Part shown: positions 52,681 through 61,589 of the stretch, piece after piece
How the letters are laid out: every line of letters begins with the position of its first letter
Numbering within the stretch: position 1 is the first letter of the stretch
From: JAIOSM01 sp964593725
GTDB taxonomy: Bacteria; Desulfobacterota; Desulfobacteria; Desulfobacterales; Desulfobacteraceae
Assembly (NCBI GenBank): GCA_964593725.1
Contig: CAZQJS010000005.1
Location: 25,536 to 89,535, forward strand
Length of the DNA: 64,000 bases
Reading direction: 5' to 3'
Program-made: the position numbers and the translations under genes
Notes under the pieces: model-generated
Database searches by the model: none
What the model saw: the letters and a program-made list of their open reading frames with translations, nothing else
Told to the model about the DNA's origin: nothing

Positions 52681-54342
52681 TCAAAAAGCCTGTCTGTTTT
52701 TGTCCTTTGCAACTCTCTTTTTCTTTGTCTTTTTTAATCGTAATTTAAAAAATTCGTCGCTGCTCAGAGGCTCACTGAAAAAATGCCCCTGGAGTTCATC
52801 ACAGCCAAGTGTTTTAAGGCGTGCAGCTGTCTTTTTATTTTCCACACCTTCTGCAACCACATTAAGGCTCAAATTGTGACCAAGATCAATTATTGCCTTT
52901 ACAATAACAGCATCATTGGCATTGGTTAACATATCTTTAACAAAGGCTTTATCAATTTTAACCTCGTTGACGGGAAGGTTCTTTAAATATGCAAGGGAAG
53001 AGTATCCTGTTCCAAAATCATCAATGGATATCTTTATGCCTCTCTGGGTAAGCCTTGTAAGGATCTCCATGGCAAGTTCAGGATCCTTTATCATGGAACC
53101 CTCCGTGATCTCAAGTATTATATAATGGGCCGGCACATCATAGAGGGCCAGCAGCCCTATTATAAGGTCAGGCAGCTCTGTATCAAGAAAAGTTGTGGGA
53201 CTTAAATTTATGGAAATACTTACCTTAAGCTTTTGATGGTGCCACTTTTCTGCCTGGCCCAGGGCATTGTTTAAAACCCATACTGAAAGCGGTTTTATCA
53301 GGCCAGTACGTTCAGCCATGGGAATAAACTCTTCCGGAGCAAGAAAACCATGTTCTGGATGGCGCCACCGTACAAGGGTTTCAATACCTTTTACACTATG
53401 TGTTGCAAGATTTATTTTAGGTTGAAAATAGAGAACAAGCTCATCGTTTTCTATGGCCTGGCGCAGCTCTCCTGTCATGGTAATACGATGTGGGCTGTTT
53501 TTATCAAGGTTATGTGAATAGATAATATATTTTTCACTGCCCTGCTTTGCAGAATAGAGTGCGATATTTGCCCGTTGGATCAGGGTGTCTCCATTTTTAC
53601 CGTGTTCAGGAAATATTGCAATGCCCACACTGCTCTGTATCTCAAGTCTGAGTCCTTCAATGGAAAAGGGCTCCATGAATGTATTCTGTATTTTTTCAAC
53701 AATTTTAATGATATTATCATGTTCCACTACTCCGGGAAGAAGAATGGCAAACTCATCACTATCCAGTTTTGCAAGGGTTTCCGACTTTTTTACCACACCA
53801 AGGAGCCTTGATGTAATCTGTTTTAACAAGCGGTCTCCACTGTAATGCCCAAGTGTATCATTAATCTCTTTAAAATTATCAATGCTTAATATTAAAAGCC
53901 CCAAAAGGGTTTTCTGATATATGGCCGATTGAATGGCCTGGTCAAGCCTGTCCAGAAGCAATACGCGGTTGGGAAGATCAGTAACAGAATCGTGGGTCGC
54001 ATCATGGGCTGCTTTATGTTCAAGGGCCACAGCCATATCTCTCAGATCAGCAGTCTGATCAATAATCATGGTGCTTGCTTCATAGGCCATTATGGAACTT
54101 GTGTATTGCCCCCAGAAAGCAAAGATAAAAGGCATTGCATCCAGAAACCAGAGTGTCATATTATTTTTCTGGGATTTGACAATGCCTTCAAGGGAGATGC
54201 CGCCATATTGAAAATAGCTTGATAATAATGTTGCAAGTATCAAAGCAATAACAGCAATGATAACCCCGTAAACCGCATACTTGGTTACCCTTGACTTCAT
54301 TATTTTGACATTATTTTTAAGTGTCTGGCCTAACCTGTCCAT
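52681..54342 (-). CDS. Membrane-bound GGDEF/EAL protein with degenerate GGDEF
   Basis: About 553 aa. Two N-terminal membrane spans (YAVYGVIIAVIALILATLL and LWFLDAMPFIFAFWG), a GGDEF domain whose active-site signature is DSDEF, and an EAL domain with GIETLVRWRHPEHG, INLSPTTF, LEITEGSMI, ISIDDFGTGYSSLAYLKNLP and VAEGVENKKTA. The EAL metal residues look intact, so c-di-GMP hydrolysis is likely, with the GGDEF part at most a GTP sensor. An ATG at 54423 would add 27 codons but it lies inside an inverted repeat and lacks a ribosome-binding site; the ATG at 54342 is preferred without strong evidence. Confidence 0.85.
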   Translation of the reverse strand: MDRLGQTLKNNVKIMKSRVTKYAVYGVIIAVIALILATLLSSYFQYGGISLEGIVKSQKNNMTLWFLDAMPFIFAFWGQYTSSIMAYEASTMIIDQTADLRDMAVALEHKAAHDATHDSVTDLPNRVLLLDRLDQAIQSAIYQKTLLGLLILSIDNFKEINDTLGHYSGDRLLKQITSRLLGVVKKSETLAKLDSDEFAILLPGVVEHDNIIKIVEKIQNTFMEPFSIEGLRLEIQSSVGIAIFPEHGKNGDTLIQRANIALYSAKQGSEKYIIYSHNLDKNSPHRITMTGELRQAIENDELVLYFQPKINLATHSVKGIETLVRWRHPEHGFLAPEEFIPMAERTGLIKPLSVWVLNNALGQAEKWHHQKLKVSISINLSPTTFLDTELPDLIIGLLALYDVPAHYIILEITEGSMIKDPELAMEILTRLTQRGIKISIDDFGTGYSSLAYLKNLPVNEVKIDKAFVKDMLTNANDAVIVKAIIDLGHNLSLNVVAEGVENKKTAARLKTLGCDELQGHFFSEPLSSDEFFKLRLKKTKKKRVAKDKNRQAF

Positions 54343-54414
54343 ACATAAACTTTTAATAATTTCAATAAACAGTTCAGGAATTATTGTACTAATAACTCCA
54401 TTGAATATAACAAG

Positions 54415-54440
54415 TTGACACATACATGAAACAGTGTCAA
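54415..54440. promoter_or_regulatory. Inverted repeat TTGACAC-N12-GTGTCAA upstream of the EAL gene
   Basis: Perfect 7-base arms separated by 12 bases, about 75 bases before the preferred start. It overlaps an in-frame upstream ATG and could be an operator for the EAL gene. Confidence 0.4.
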
Positions 54441-54510
54441 TATTTTATTATACTTTTATCAATTGCTGAAAATCAAAATATATTATGGAAAAAAGCAGGG
54501 CTTTTCACTG

Positions 54511-56484
54511 TCAGGCAATATATAATTCGTCCAAACCATTGAACAGTTTTTTACGTATTTTCTCAAACTCATCAACCCTGGCATGGGCCTTGTCAGATTC
54601 GCCCTGATTATAAAGATCAAGGGCCTGAAAAACAAGTTTATGCAGCTCTTCATGGTGACTGCTTAATTCTTCATAGGCATCTGAATTTTTAAGGTTTTCC
54701 GGCGCTTTTTCAAGCCACTGCCCGAATTCGCATTGATGATGATCCGGAATTTCACTTATATCCAATTGTGAATACCCTTCAAGAACCGATGTAATACGCA
54801 TCTTCCAGTTGAAATGCGCTGCTTTAACAGCACCTATATCAAAATAACCGGGTCTAAACTTAAACTGCTGCACAATGGAATCAAGTTTTTTTGCATTGGA
54901 CTGCATCTCAGTTGAAAGCTCTTTTATATCAAGGCTGTTGGTAGCAACTTCATCGGCCTGGGATTTTATATCCGTGATATCCCTTGCAACCTCTGAATTG
55001 GCTTTGGATGCCTCGGAAATATTCTCAGTTACCCCTGCTATCCCTATGGAGGCCTGGTTGACATTGGAGGATATCTCTTCCGTTGCAGCAGCCTGTTCCT
55101 TTACAGCAGCTGCCATGACAGAAACAATATCACTGGTTTTATTAATTGTTTTGGTTATTGTTTCAATCACATCGATTGTCTGCCGGCTGGAGGACTGTAC
55201 ACCTTCAATCTGATCTTTGATCTCTTTTGTTGCATCTGAAGTCTGTTTTGCAAGCTCTTTTATCTCATTTGCCACAACGGCAAAACCCTTGCCTGCCTCT
55301 CCTGCCCTTGCAGCCTCAATTGTTGCATTCAGAGCCAGAAGGTTTGTCTGTTCCGCTATTGTGTTAATGGTTTCTGTTACTTTACTTATCTGCTCTGCAG
55401 CTTTCCCGAGCTCCTGAACACTTTGGGTAGCCCTTACAGATTCTTTAACAGAAGTGTGTGTGATATCCTGTGCTTTTTCTGCATTGGTAGCGATCTCATT
55501 GATTGTCGAGTTCATCTCTTCCGATGCTGCTGCCACCATGCTGACATTGTTAGCTGTCTGTTCAGATGCACCTGCAATGGCTGACATATTTGCATTCATC
55601 TCTTCGGCAGCCGATGCAACGCCATTACAATGATCTGCCATATCCCTTGCAAAATCAAAGGATTTTTCAGCAATAGTATTTAAAAACCTTGTTGAATTAT
55701 CAATGGTGGAAGAACTTCCCCGCACCTTGGTAAGCATAAGATCAAGGTGCGCTGCAAGCTCATTGGAAGCATTGCTGACCATTCCTATTTCATCCTTGCC
55801 AGCAACATCAGATCTTACGGTAACATCACCTTTAGCAAGTATTTTGGTTGTTTTTACAAGGGAATTTAATCCTTTAAGCAGTTGAAGAAAGATAAAGAAA
55901 ACAGCTGCAAATAGAATCAATATGACAATATATCCTGCAACAGATGATAGCATCATTCTTTTCCTGGCTGTGTTCATCTGCAATTGTGCACTGTTTTCAA
56001 GCTTTATTATCCCATCATTTATTGTTGCAAAAGCCCTGAATGCCGGTCCGTCATCTATCTTAATAACCTTGTCAATTTCATTGGAATTTTTCCCACTGCC
56101 ATGCATTTTTTCAGAAACAGCAATGGCATTAATATATTTTTCTGCTGTTTTGCGGATAATATTGACCGCATCCTTATCCTGCCTGCGAACCAGCAGATTA
56201 TCCAGGCGATCCAGGGATTCCATCAATTTGATTTTGTTTTTCCCAAATCGGTCCAGATATTTTTTTGATCCGCGAAGAACATGGTTTTTAAAATTATGGA
56301 TAAAACCACCATAGCCGAATTCTGACTCTATTGAAAGAAGCAGATGCTGATTTGCAGCAGCTTTATTTGCCTGGATAAGCGAGTCGTGCATAAGCGATGC
56401 TGTCCATAGCTGTACAATAGCAATGGTGCATAAGGCTCCCACTGCAACAATAATCAGAAGGATTAATTTTTTAAAAATAGTCAT
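54511..56484 (-). CDS. Methyl-accepting chemotaxis protein with C-terminal CZB zinc-binding domain
   Basis: Chemoreceptor of 657 aa. An N-terminal span (7-28), an extracytoplasmic four-helix-type sensor (about 30-185), a second span (about 186-208), HAMP (about 210-262) and a methyl-accepting signalling region with hairpin tip TINTIAEQTNLLALNATIEA. The C-terminal ~110 residues carry a CZB domain: AHFNWKMRI, PDHHQCEFGQWLEKAP, LSSHHEELHKL, whose H/C residues bind zinc. CZB receptors sense zinc or HOCl; here soluble zinc or redox sensing is an inference. AAGGGA precedes the ATG. Confidence 0.93.
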   Translation of the reverse strand: MTIFKKLILLIIVAVGALCTIAIVQLWTASLMHDSLIQANKAAANQHLLLSIESEFGYGGFIHNFKNHVLRGSKKYLDRFGKNKIKLMESLDRLDNLLVRRQDKDAVNIIRKTAEKYINAIAVSEKMHGSGKNSNEIDKVIKIDDGPAFRAFATINDGIIKLENSAQLQMNTARKRMMLSSVAGYIVILILFAAVFFIFLQLLKGLNSLVKTTKILAKGDVTVRSDVAGKDEIGMVSNASNELAAHLDLMLTKVRGSSSTIDNSTRFLNTIAEKSFDFARDMADHCNGVASAAEEMNANMSAIAGASEQTANNVSMVAAASEEMNSTINEIATNAEKAQDITHTSVKESVRATQSVQELGKAAEQISKVTETINTIAEQTNLLALNATIEAARAGEAGKGFAVVANEIKELAKQTSDATKEIKDQIEGVQSSSRQTIDVIETITKTINKTSDIVSVMAAAVKEQAAATEEISSNVNQASIGIAGVTENISEASKANSEVARDITDIKSQADEVATNSLDIKELSTEMQSNAKKLDSIVQQFKFRPGYFDIGAVKAAHFNWKMRITSVLEGYSQLDISEIPDHHQCEFGQWLEKAPENLKNSDAYEELSSHHEELHKLVFQALDLYNQGESDKAHARVDEFEKIRKKLFNGLDELYIA

Positions 56485-56673
56485 TTTAATATCCCTTAAT
56501 TTAAAAAATCGGATTACAGGTTTTGATTTTCATGGATTCTTTTTATTTTATACCACACTTACGAAATAAATGAAAATAAAATTTAAAAAATGTTGTGGCG
56601 GCGAATTGTCTTCCCGGACAACAAGCTTGTGTTTGTTGCTGCTAAACTGGAAAAGACAAGGGAGTCAGGCCGT

Positions 56674-57534
56674 TTACTCAGCCCTGAACCCTTCCTCATT
56701 CATTTTCATATCAAAGGGGATGGAGGCGATAAGCTCCAGAGGCAGATAAAAATCGCCTCTGTATTCTCTTAAATCTATTGTTTTAATATATTTTTTACAA
56801 TTATTGCAAAAATCTGCGCGTATACCCTTTTCTTCTTCCATGGCTACATACCCAAGGGTTTTGCTATCCTGATTTTTACAAAACGGACAGAATATCCTGG
56901 TTGATTCCCATTCATGCCAGCAGAAACTGCATATAAGAGATCGTGAGCCGTTTTCCCTGGAAAAGACAGAAATACCGGGGACATTGTCACATACGGGGCA
57001 TCGCCCCTGCCGGGATTTATCAACACCTTTTAAATCATAGGCAGCAATCTTTGAACTCTTGACAATGGAGGGTTTTAAAGCATTATATATTATAAAATCA
57101 AATACCTGGGGATTAAATCCCCCTTTGGACTCAATGGATAAAGGCATGGTCATGTTTCCTTCAAGATATCCCTTAACAATGGTTTTTAAAGAAAAACCAC
57201 TGCCTTCCATGGCATCCAGAACAATTTCTGCTGTTGCATCTGCATCTATTTTAGATGTCATACAAAGGGCACAGATTTTTTTTAGAAGAAATTGTGCATT
57301 TTCATAATCAATAAAAAAATCCTTTTTTTCAAGAAGAGGAAAATCCTTTGTATCCCGGAGAAAAGAAAAATCCTTTGTAATATCAGGATCAAGTTCATGC
57401 TGAAAAGTGAACACTTTTTCATAAAACCTCACCACTTCATTTAAAAAGGGTTTCTCCTTTACAAGGGAATCTGCAGCAGTTTTAATCTGTATTAAAACCA
57501 TACTGTTTTCCTTTGTAACATCACTTTCCTCCAT
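56674..57534 (-). CDS. fdhE: Formate dehydrogenase accessory protein FdhE
   Basis: 286 aa. Rubredoxin-like C-terminal half with four CxxC pairs: CPVCDNVPG, CSFCWHEWE, FCPFCKNQDSK and CNNCKKYI, the signature of FdhE, which binds the Tat-exported formate dehydrogenase catalytic subunit before transport. The start at 57534 (MEESDVTKEN) has AAAGGAG 6 bases upstream; an ATG 8 codons earlier has none. It is the last gene of the fdh operon. Confidence 0.93.
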   Translation of the reverse strand: MEESDVTKENSMVLIQIKTAADSLVKEKPFLNEVVRFYEKVFTFQHELDPDITKDFSFLRDTKDFPLLEKKDFFIDYENAQFLLKKICALCMTSKIDADATAEIVLDAMEGSGFSLKTIVKGYLEGNMTMPLSIESKGGFNPQVFDFIIYNALKPSIVKSSKIAAYDLKGVDKSRQGRCPVCDNVPGISVFSRENGSRSLICSFCWHEWESTRIFCPFCKNQDSKTLGYVAMEEEKGIRADFCNNCKKYIKTIDLREYRGDFYLPLELIASIPFDMKMNEEGFRAE

Positions 57535-57612
57535 GGCAGCTCCTTTAAATACAAACAATAAATCAGAAGGGATGGTTTTTCCACCCCTTCTGAAAATGAT
57601 AACCTTCTTAAC

Positions 57613-58350
57613 TTACACCAACTCCTTAGCAGCTGCAATAAAAGGTTTTAACATTTTATGCAGCACCTGCTGTCTTGTCAAAAGGCCTGGTGCCATTATA
57701 CCCTTGTCCCGGACAGATGCAACAGCATATTTTGAATAAAATTCAGGGTCATATGCTGTAAGGTATATGGTCTGAACAAGATCTGAATCAAGGATTGACG
57801 CTTTTGGAAATTTTTTCTTGACCTTACCCAGTCTGTTTTTTGCAAGGGCGAGCATTTCACTGCTCTCCCCAAAATGCATGGCCCCGGCAGGGCAGGTTTT
57901 TACACAGGCAGGATCCAGGCCATTCTGAACCCGGTCAAGGCACATGTCACACTTGGCAAGGGTGCCATCTTTGGCCTTTCTTGGAATATTATAGGGACAC
58001 GACTCTATGATCTCATCTGCATCAAGTTTTTTTGTGTTTGCAGTATAAATCACAGCACCTGTTGCCCTGTCTTTAAATATTGCTTCGGGATCGCCTGCTG
58101 TTTCGAGACAGGGTGCCTCAATACAATGGCGGCACTGATCCGGGAAGAACAGCCAGTGAAGTTTGCCGTTAATGGTTTTTTCATTGAACCTTACAAGCTT
58201 ATAGGTCTGGAAAGAAAGATCAGCGGGATTCTGGTACGATCCGCGGTTGACAGTTTTTTCACCGGGAAGATCGTGCCACTGTTTGCACGCCACCTGACAT
58301 CCCCTGCAAGCTGTACATAATGTAGTATCTATAAAAAATGACTTACTCAT
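57613..58350 (-). CDS. fdhB: Formate dehydrogenase iron-sulfur (beta) subunit
   Basis: 245 aa, ferredoxin-like electron-transfer subunit with cysteine clusters CTACRGCQVACKQW (residue 17), CRHCIEAPCLE, CDMCLDRVQNGLDPAC and TCPAGAMHFG, suited to several [4Fe-4S] clusters. No signal peptide or membrane segment, so it probably rides with the Tat-exported catalytic subunit. No cytochrome b subunit gene follows. AGGAGG lies 8 bases upstream of the ATG; fdhA ends 17 bases before it. Confidence 0.93.
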   Translation of the reverse strand: MSKSFFIDTTLCTACRGCQVACKQWHDLPGEKTVNRGSYQNPADLSFQTYKLVRFNEKTINGKLHWLFFPDQCRHCIEAPCLETAGDPEAIFKDRATGAVIYTANTKKLDADEIIESCPYNIPRKAKDGTLAKCDMCLDRVQNGLDPACVKTCPAGAMHFGESSEMLALAKNRLGKVKKKFPKASILDSDLVQTIYLTAYDPEFYSKYAVASVRDKGIMAPGLLTRQQVLHKMLKPFIAAAKELV

Positions 58351-58367
58351 TTTTATTTCCTCCTTGT

Positions 58368-61300
58368 TTACATTTTCCTTACATTAACCAGGAATGCCTT
58401 GGTTTCAGGGATTCTGGTATTGGGATCCCCTGCCGATGGTGTTAAAAGATTGGCACTGTCTTCCTTTACCGATGCATCCTTTGAGCTGTCCGGCCATCTC
58501 CAGCCATAATGCCAGGGCACACCAACCTGATGTACAATTTTACCATTGATTTTAAAGGGCCTGAAACGGTTTGTCACAATGGCAGTACATTCAAGATCAG
58601 CCCGTATGGACTCCACCACCACCCGTTCACCATTTTTTATGCCTTTTTCCTGAGCAAGCTCTTCACTCATCTCAACAAAAACCTGGGGCTGCATCTCCAT
58701 CAACCACTCCTGGGGCCTTGTCATGACACCTGTCTGCCAATGCTCAGATACACGGTATGTTGAACAGACAATTTTATATTTAGAGTTTGATTTTGCATAT
58801 TTATCAATATCAGTTGAATATGTCACTGCCACTGGGTTTTGAAGCTGTTGTGGATATAACAGGTTCTTTGCAACCGGGGTCTCAATGGGCTCATAATGTG
58901 AAGGAAACGGTCCGTCAGCCTTGCCAGGGCCGAATATCTGGGCATGACCGTGTTTTCTCATGATAAATGCAAGTTTTGCATCTTTTCTCCTTGTCCCGTC
59001 AGGGTTTTCCAATGGATACCATCCACCATCAGGCACATCGCCCACCCATTTTTTGGAAACATACTTGCCTTCCTTAACATCCCCTTTAAACCTGACCACC
59101 CAATCCTTTTCATCCCATGGACGTCCCTGGGGATCCACAGAGGCTCGATTGTAAATAATCCTTCTGTTCACAGGCCAGCACCATGAAAACTCAGGATAGA
59201 GTCCTATGTTGTTGGGAGCATCTTTTCTGCTTCTCCTTGCTGCCATGTTGCCCTTTTCAGTATATGAGTTGCAATAGAGCCAGTTGGCCGAAGATGTTGA
59301 ACCATCTGCCTGGAGCCATGCAAAGCTTGGAACCAGTGTCCCTTTTTTACAAAGTTTTCCCTTGACCTTAACATCCCTTGTAAAATAACCGTTTATCTCC
59401 TTTGCAACCTTGTGGGGATCATACCTGCCGTTTGTCTGGTAGTCCCACTTTAAATTGAGGATGGGTTGAGCAAATACACCGTCCTTTGCATAAGCTTCTT
59501 TGATCTTATTGCCAAGATCAATTATGATATCCCCGTCTGCCTTTGAATTGCCAAGGGGTTTCGGACCCTGGTACCGCCACTGCATCCAGCGGCCGCTGTT
59601 GGTTATGGAACCCTCTTTTTCCACGGAAACAGCTGCAGGCAACATAAACACTTCTGTTTTAATATCAGACGGTTTCTGTCCAGGCCCTTTCCAGAAAGAA
59701 CCTGTCTCATTGTCAAAAATATTGACATTGACCATCCAGTCAAGGTTTTTTAAAGCCTTGCGTGTTTTAGCTGCATTTGCACCGCCACAGGCAGGGTTCT
59801 GACCCCAGGCAAAAAAACCTTCAATATTACCCTTATACATATCATCAAAAATATCAAACCATGAATATGCTTTACCGTCATCAACCTTGGGAAGCCAGGA
59901 GTATCCAAAATCATTGGTTTTATCAGCTTTTTCTCCAAAAAACGATTTTAACAGACTTACGGAATATTTTGGTGTGTTTGCCCACCAGTTGGCACTTAGG
60001 GGATCATTGCTCACCGGAGTCCACTTCCTGTTATAGGCTGCAAGGGTTGTGTTGGAAGCCCTTGGAGTTTTCAGGTATCCCGGCAGAATATGCCACAAAA
60101 GACAATGGTCTGTTGATCCCTGGACATTTGACTCTCCCCGCAAAGCATTAACACCGCCGCCGGCAACTCCCATATTACCAAGGAGCAGCTGAATCATTGC
60201 CATGCACCTTATGTTCTGGGTACCTACAGTATGCTGGGTCCAGCCCATGGCATACATTATTGTTCCGGCCTTTCCACTGGCGCCGGTTGCAGCATAGGTT
60301 TTATAAATCTCAAGGAGATCTTTTTCACTGGTGCCGGTGATCTTTGATACTGTTTTTATGCTGTATTTTTTATAATGTTTTTTTAAATGGGCAAATACTG
60401 AATGCCTGCTCTTAAGGCTTCTGTCAATTACAGGCACACCGTTTTTATCCAGCTGAAAACCCCATTTGCCCTTATCATACTTTTTCTTTTTACTGTCAAA
60501 TCCTGTAAATTTACCACTTCTGAATTTAAACTTTTTATTAACAAGAAAACCTGCATTGGTATATTCTGCAACATACTCTTTATGATAGAGCTTATTGTCA
60601 AGAATATATTTTATCATACCGCCAAGGAGGGCAATATCGGTTCCTGAACGCAGGGGAGCATAGATATCAGCCCGGGATGATGTTCTTGTAAATCTTGGGT
60701 CAATACTTATGAGTTTTGCACCCTTTTTCTGGGCTTGTGTTACATATTTAAAGGATATGGGATGATTTTCCGCAGCATTGCTTCCCATGATAAGAATACA
60801 ATCGCTGTTTTTTATATCAATCCAGTGATTTGTCATTGCACCGCGGCCAAACGACTCTGCCAGAGCCGATACAGTTGCGCTGTGTCAGATCCGGGCCTGA
60901 TGTTCAATATAGACAAGGCCCAGGGCTCTCATGAGAGCCTGGTATGTCCAGCACTCTTCATTATCCATGGCTGCACTTCCCACGGATGCAATATTGGTAA
61001 CTCTGTTTACAACCTGACCCTTAGTATTCTTAAAGGTAAAGCCTTTGTCCCTGGTAGCCTTCACCCTTTTTGCAATATTTGTCAGGGCAAAATCCCAGGA
61101 GACTGTTTTCCACTCATTGGAATAGGGAGCCCTGTACATGGGCTGGGTGAGCCTGTTCTCATTTTCCGTAAGCTGGCTTATGGCAGCTCCTTTGGAACAA
61201 AGAGAACCGCGGTTGATTACATGGTCGGGATCACCTTCAATGTTGATAACCCTGCCATCTCCTTTTTTACTCGTATGAACAATGGCACCGCACCCAACTG

Positions 61301-61460
61301 CACAATAGCAGCAAATAGTAGTAGTCTCTTTTGCATACTTTGTTTTGAGCATCTGGGTATGAGCCCTTGCCTCTTTTAAACTGAAACCGAGACTGCTCAC
61401 TGCAAGTCCAGCAGCAGTAGCTCCGGAAATCTTGATAAACTTCCGTCGTGTAACCTGCAT
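58368..61460 (-). CDS. fdhA: Formate dehydrogenase catalytic subunit, selenocysteine-containing (in-frame TGA at 60885-60887)
   Basis: Mo/W-bis-pterin enzyme of about 1030 aa, read through a UGA codon decoded as selenocysteine (residue 192). Seen: Tat signal TRRKFIKISGATAAGLAVSS, [4Fe-4S] motif CCYCAVGCGAIV near residue 56, and the active-site segment ARI-Sec-HSATVSALAESFGRG, exactly where formate dehydrogenases have Sec or Cys; the frame continues uninterrupted to 58368. The region after UGA can form the hairpin GGCUCU-GGC-AGAGUC (17 bases downstream), a bacterial SECIS. The product is periplasmic and oxidises formate. AGGAG precedes the ATG. Confidence 0.96.
60845..60887 (-). promoter_or_regulatory. 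Bacterial SECIS element for the fdhA UGA codon
   Basis: On the coding strand TGA is followed after 17 bases by GGCTCT-GGC-AGAGTC, a 6-bp stem with a GGC tip, within an outer pairing of CAA with TTG. Position and size agree with the fdhF-type SECIS bound by SelB. Confidence 0.75.
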
Positions 61461-61554
61461 AGCTTTACTCCTTTTTTTAAATTATCAGTCAAGTATTTCC
61501 GCCCTTAATCATATCAGCAGAAATCAGCCCTGAACCAGAACTTTTAACCCATAT

Positions 61555-61580
61555 CATAAAGGAGTTACATAAAGGTTACA
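61555..61580. repeat. Direct repeat upstream of fdhA
   Basis: CATAAAGGAGTTACA at 61555-61569 and CATAAAGGTTACA at 61568-61580 overlap by two bases, about 95-120 bases before the fdhA start in the 129-base gap after the aldehyde oxidoreductase gene. Possibly a regulatory site. Confidence 0.35.
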
Positions 61581-61589
61581 GATTAAGAA

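Noticed and set aside
60836..60887. Frameshift or premature stop splitting fdhA
   Set aside because: The TGA lies exactly at the selenocysteine position, the reading frame continues with conserved residues after it, and a SECIS-like hairpin follows. No frame change is needed.
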